Source: Gammaproteobacteria bacterium (lineage in GTDB: Bacteria; Pseudomonadota; Gammaproteobacteria; Arenicellales; Poriferihabitantaceae). Taken from it: DNA of 64,000 bases. Below, one piece after another: positions 60,461 through 64,000 of the stretch. Within the stretch, counting starts at the first letter, position 1. Each line of letters starts with the position of its first letter. The position numbers and the translations under genes are program-made. The stretch covers positions 1-64,000 of the forward strand of contig JAHEGU010000003.1 in NCBI GenBank assembly GCA_024644945.1, in the 5' to 3' direction. Under the pieces are notes generated by a model. It was not told where the DNA came from and did no database searches. It saw only the letters and a list, made by a program, of their open reading frames with translations.

Positions 60461-61246
60461 ATGGAGTTCCCTTTGATTACCGACTTCGGAGCTTGGGCAA
60501 TCGCCTGGTGTGCTCTGGCAATGATGCTCGGTGGATTGATAAAGGGTACCCTCGGAATCGGTACGCCATTATTAACGGTACCGATGATGGCCATGGTTTT
60601 ACCGGCGCATATGGCAGTGACTATGATGATTGTTCCGGTGATCGTTGCTAATCTTTGGCAGGTCCGAGAGGCGAGCGATCCGACTGCCACTGTGCTGAGA
60701 TTCTGGCCCGCATTCGGTGCACTTTTTATCGGCACCTGGTTTGGCGTTAGAATTTTATCGGAAATTGATGAGCGTCCGCTTCTGATGTTTGTCGGGATTG
60801 CGGTGATCTGTTTCACATTGTTACAGGGGTCTCGTCGAAAAATCCAAATTCCGGAGAATCTGGTTAAGATCACTGGCTTTTTCTTTGGATTCTGCAGTGG
60901 ATTGATTGGCGGTCTTTCATCTATGTTTGGTCCGATGCTGGTCCTGTATCTGGTGTCTCTCGGTGGGCTGAAGAAGAATGAGTTCGTCAGCATTATCAGC
61001 TTTCTGTATGTCGCTGCGGTGCTATCCTGGGGCATCGTGCTCGTTTCATTTGATATGCTGAATAATTCGCTCGTCATAAGCTCAACCCTGGCGCTGCTGC
61101 CGCTTTCCATAGGCTTGGGCCTGGGTCGTTCTCTGCGAAACCGTGTGCCGGAACGGTTGTTTCACAGGTTAGTATGGCTCATACTTTTGGCGTCAGGGAC
61201 ATCGATGTTGTGGCGAGCCTGGAATTTGGACTCGACACTGTCTTGA
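60461..61246 (+). CDS. TauE/SafE family (sulfite exporter-like) membrane protein
   Basis: 261 aa; MMLGGLIKGTLGIGTPLLTVPMMAMVLPAHMAVTMMIVPVIVANLWQ, GFFFGFCSGLIGGLSSMFGPMLVLYLVSLG. Confidence 0.92.
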   Translation: MEFPLITDFGAWAIAWCALAMMLGGLIKGTLGIGTPLLTVPMMAMVLPAHMAVTMMIVPVIVANLWQVREASDPTATVLRFWPAFGALFIGTWFGVRILSEIDERPLLMFVGIAVICFTLLQGSRRKIQIPENLVKITGFFFGFCSGLIGGLSSMFGPMLVLYLVSLGGLKKNEFVSIISFLYVAAVLSWGIVLVSFDMLNNSLVISSTLALLPLSIGLGLGRSLRNRVPERLFHRLVWLILLASGTSMLWRAWNLDSTLS

Positions 61247-61347
61247 CATATGACTAACATCGCAACTAATAAATTTCTTAAAGCTTCCGCTTTCGAGGAG
61301 CTATTTCCATCACCCCATTCTCATAAACATTAATCGAGGAGAACAAT

Positions 61348-62376
61348 ATGAAACTCAAAAAATATGTAGCGTCTGTGGGCACGATCGCCGTTTCCATGGC
61401 GCTCAGTGCTAACGTCGCCTTTGCGGCTTGTGCAAGCGATGGTTTGCCTGCGAGCATGGAGGGCCCTGGTGGTTATCCCGAGCGGGCACTGACCATGATC
61501 GTACCTTATGGACCAGCGGGTGGTTCTGGTCAGGTTGCCCAGGCGATGGCCCAGGCCGTTTCAGACCTGACCGGTGTGTCCATCAATCGAGACCACAAAC
61601 CCGGTGGATCCGGTACGGTTGGCATGACAGCGTTTATGGCAACCCCGGCAGACGGCTATACGGTGCTTGAGCATATCGATGACGCTTCCAGTGCGCACGC
61701 ATTGGATTCGAGTCGCCCTAACCCCGCTGAAGATCTGATCCCGCTTGTGATCTCGCAGATCACTTTCTCTCAGGTTTACATTCGCACCGAAGAAGACCGT
61801 TTTACGGACTGGGCTTCCTTTGTGGACTGGGTTAATGCCCAAGGCGGTAAGGCGACTATCGCTAACGTTTCCAAAGAAGGCTCCATGGAGCGGATCACCA
61901 TGAAGTTCATCACCGATGCTACCGGCATGGAAATCCAGCAGATTTCTTTCGACAAGGGCGCGCCGCGTTACGGTGCCTTGGCAGGCGGTCAGGTCGATGC
62001 ACTTTTCGAGCAGCCTGGTGATGTTCGGAAGTTTCTGGATGCGGGAACCTTCAAACCCATCCTGACTATTCTTAAGGAAGCCCCAGAGGCTTTTGCTGAT
62101 GTACCGAGCCTTACGGAAGCAGGACTTGGCTTTGATCCGTTGTACCGTTTCCGAGGTTTCTATGTGCACAAGGACGCACCTGCGGATCGGGTAGAATGGC
62201 TGAAGTGGGCTTTCCAGAAAGCGTATTGCGAAGAAAGCTATCAGAAATATAACGAGAGCAAATTCATGACACTGATTGAAAGTTTTCGTGACACCGAAGG
62301 TTCAAGAGAGCTGATCAACAACACTGTTGCTCAATACCGCGATGTTTATAAGGCCATGGGTCTGGAAGTAAAGTAA
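61348..62376 (+). CDS. Tripartite tricarboxylate transporter substrate-binding protein (TctC family)
   Basis: 342 aa; signal peptide, YPERALTMIVPYGPAGGSGQVAQAMAQAV, INRDHKPGGSGTVGMTAF. Confidence 0.93.
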   Translation: MKLKKYVASVGTIAVSMALSANVAFAACASDGLPASMEGPGGYPERALTMIVPYGPAGGSGQVAQAMAQAVSDLTGVSINRDHKPGGSGTVGMTAFMATPADGYTVLEHIDDASSAHALDSSRPNPAEDLIPLVISQITFSQVYIRTEEDRFTDWASFVDWVNAQGGKATIANVSKEGSMERITMKFITDATGMEIQQISFDKGAPRYGALAGGQVDALFEQPGDVRKFLDAGTFKPILTILKEAPEAFADVPSLTEAGLGFDPLYRFRGFYVHKDAPADRVEWLKWAFQKAYCEESYQKYNESKFMTLIESFRDTEGSRELINNTVAQYRDVYKAMGLEVK

Positions 62377-62400
62377 CATCTTGCGGGCTGACGTGAAAGG

Positions 62401-62440
62401 ATCCTCGGCGACTGCGGTCGTCGAGGATTTTCTGTCTTTT
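62401..62440 (+). terminator. Rho-independent terminator/attenuator downstream of tctC-like gene
   Basis: ATCCTCGgCGACtgcgGTCGtCGAGGAT followed by tttctgtctttttaattt. Confidence 0.8.
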
Positions 62441-62531
62441 TAATTTTGAATCATCTGCTCGATTTCGGATTGGTCTAGATTGACCTTGAAATCTTTATAG
62501 CAGTCATTTCAAGTTCCAAAGGAGAGCAGCA

Positions 62532-63245
62532 ATGGGTAATCTGAAAACCGGCCATATTGTCGAGGCAGCCATCTGGTTGAGCCTGACGGTATTTCTTTAT
62601 GTCTATTCATTTGAGTTCGATAAAGAAATCGAAATCTACAAATATGGTGCTTCATCTTGGCCCAGGGCTATTCTTCTTCTGATCGCAATTGCTGCCATAG
62701 GTCAGCTTGCTTTTCATTGGAAATCAGGAGATGGGGCCGGTACCTCAATGATCGGTCAGGCTACCGCTGATAGTGCTGAAGACGCGGCGCATGAATCGCA
62801 CCACGATAGTGCGAGGTGGTATGCATGGACATTCTTTCTATTGGCGATTCCGTTTGTCTATCTGAATCTGCCAGAGTGGATTGCGGCGGCGATGTCTCTT
62901 GAAAAACCGGGTTTACACACGGTCAAACTGATTTCAGCAGCGATCTTGGTGGTGATCTATTTGATTGCGATTAGAGGCAATCATGTGGGAGGGATCCTCG
63001 CATTACCTATTTTGTTTGGTGCATTCCTGCAGGATTTCGGCTTTTACGCGATGGCCCCTGTTTTCATTCTTGGTGTGATGTACCTTTTTGGTGAACGCCG
63101 TTACAAACACATGGTTGTGGTGATGGCAGGGCTGTTTGCGTTGTTGCTGATGTTTTTCGTCAGCCTGCTGTATGTCGGACTGCCTACTGGAAATATTAGC
63201 CCGTTCTATGAGTTTGGCACTGGCCTGGTCAATATACTTCAATAG
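62532..63245 (+). CDS. Tripartite tricarboxylate transporter TctB family protein
   Basis: 237 aa, four-TM pattern; YGASSWPRAILLLIAIAAIGQL; between tctC- and tctA-like genes. Confidence 0.88.
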   Translation: MGNLKTGHIVEAAIWLSLTVFLYVYSFEFDKEIEIYKYGASSWPRAILLLIAIAAIGQLAFHWKSGDGAGTSMIGQATADSAEDAAHESHHDSARWYAWTFFLLAIPFVYLNLPEWIAAAMSLEKPGLHTVKLISAAILVVIYLIAIRGNHVGGILALPILFGAFLQDFGFYAMAPVFILGVMYLFGERRYKHMVVVMAGLFALLLMFFVSLLYVGLPTGNISPFYEFGTGLVNILQ

Positions 63246-63265
63246 GCGCCAAGGAGAATATTGCA

Positions 63266-64000
63266 GTGGAAACTTTTAACAACTTTCTTGGTGGCACGGT
63301 CGCTCTATTTAGCGATCCCTTCGGAATTCTGATTTTCTTTGGTGGCGTGATTGGTGGCATGTTGTTCGGTGCTATTCCAGGAGTCAGTATGCTGACACTG
63401 GCGGCTATTCTATTACCGTTTACTGCGCATCTGTCTCCGGAACACGGCATTATGCTGTTCTCCGTGATTTACTGCACGGGTGTATACGGTGGTGCGATTA
63501 CCGCTATCTTATTTAATATTCCTGGGGCGCCGGAAAATGCGCCGACCGCATTCGATGGTTACGCGATGACTAAGAACGGCCAGGCCGGCAAGGCGGTGGG
63601 GGCAGCGGTCATGTGTTCGGCCCTGGGCGGGACGGTATCTGCAGTGATCATGATGATTGCGACGGCTCCTATCGCCAATTGGGCGATCTCCGCTTTTGGC
63701 CCCCCCGAGATTTTTGCTCTGGTTTTCTTTGGTCTGGCAGTCGCGTCTTCCGTGGGTGCAAAAACTTTCTGGAAAGGATGGCTGTCTATCTTGGCTGGAT
63801 TACTCATCGCCATAGTTGGCCTGGATCCAGTAGGTGGAATAGAGCGCTGGGATTTTAATATGCCCTACCTGCTGGCGGGCATTCATTTCATTCCGACCAT
63901 ACTTGGTTTCTTTGCCGTGACCGAGATATTCGTGCAGGCCGAAAAGAAAGCGCGGGGGGCCTATCAGGCGCCAAAACTCAGTGTAGATTTTCCTAGTTTA
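63266..64000 (+). CDS. Tripartite tricarboxylate transporter permease TctA family (partial, runs off window end)
   Basis: Hand-translated from GTG: METFNNFLGGTVALFSDPFGILIFFGGVIGGMLFGAIPGVSMLTLAAILLPFTAHLSPEHGIMLFSVIYCTGVYGGAITAILFNIPGAPENAPTAFDGYAM...; open to 64000, absent from ORF track because no stop is reached. Confidence 0.93.
   Translation, partial: METFNNFLGGTVALFSDPFGILIFFGGVIGGMLFGAIPGVSMLTLAAILLPFTAHLSPEHGIMLFSVIYCTGVYGGAITAILFNIPGAPENAPTAFDGYAMTKNGQAGKAVGAAVMCSALGGTVSAVIMMIATAPIANWAISAFGPPEIFALVFFGLAVASSVGAKTFWKGWLSILAGLLIAIVGLDPVGGIERWDFNMPYLLAGIHFIPTILGFFAVTEIFVQAEKKARGAYQAPKLSVDFPSL

Noticed and set aside
1-64000. Many antisense or out-of-frame ORFs in the six-frame track (e.g. 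741-956 -, 6060-6494 -, 16454-16939 -, 23443-23955 -, 35648-36241 -, 60304-61110 -)
   Set aside because: They lie opposite or inside clearly identified genes and show no recognisable domains; likely shadow ORFs.
1-64000. CRISPR arrays, tRNA/rRNA genes, prophage or transposase genes
   Set aside because: No regular direct-repeat array, no recognisable RNA gene and no transposase, integrase or phage structural ORF was seen.

Overview
The 64 kb window is a densely coded bacterial chromosome segment. Gene content suggests a marine or aquatic proteobacterium, probably gammaproteobacterial, but I could not test that. I found no rRNA, tRNA, CRISPR array or intact mobile element. Main blocks: (1) ~0.4-11.6 kb: assorted redox and transport genes (MDR oxidoreductase, CDF transporter, alpha/beta hydrolase, EamA exporter, aldo/keto reductase, FAD monooxygenase). 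(2) 12.2-17.9 kb: non-pyrrolysine MttB-family methyltransferase, sulfatase and DUF3604 protein. (3) 17.9-22 kb: decayed MFS transporter, malonyl-CoA synthetase-like ligase and malonyl-CoA decarboxylase. (4) 22-27 kb: DNA polymerase II, class II aldolase, phytanoyl-CoA dioxygenase-like protein and LysE exporter. (5) 27-36.3 kb: polyhydroxyalkanoate locus with both a class III (PhaE/PhaC) and a class I PhaC synthase, two PhaB, two phasins, PhaR and PhaA. At least six copies of a TTGTGCAGTGCACAA-like palindrome lie in its control regions. (6) 36-44 kb: Rieske oxygenase, glutamine-synthetase-family protein, truncated aldehyde dehydrogenase remnant, Hpt protein, 2OG-Fe oxygenase and hybrid histidine kinase. 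(7) 44.5-55.4 kb: tetrameric sarcosine oxidase (soxBDAG), Cys-type GrdB-like protein, M20 amidohydrolase, several Fe/2OG oxygenases and FAH-family protein. (8) 56.4-64 kb: probable sulfoacetate/sulfonate module (acyl-CoA ligase, SauS-like acylating dehydrogenase, IclR regulator, TauE/SafE exporter, TctCBA tripartite transporter running off the window end). Product calls come from reading the supplied translations and recalling family motifs; no database search was run.
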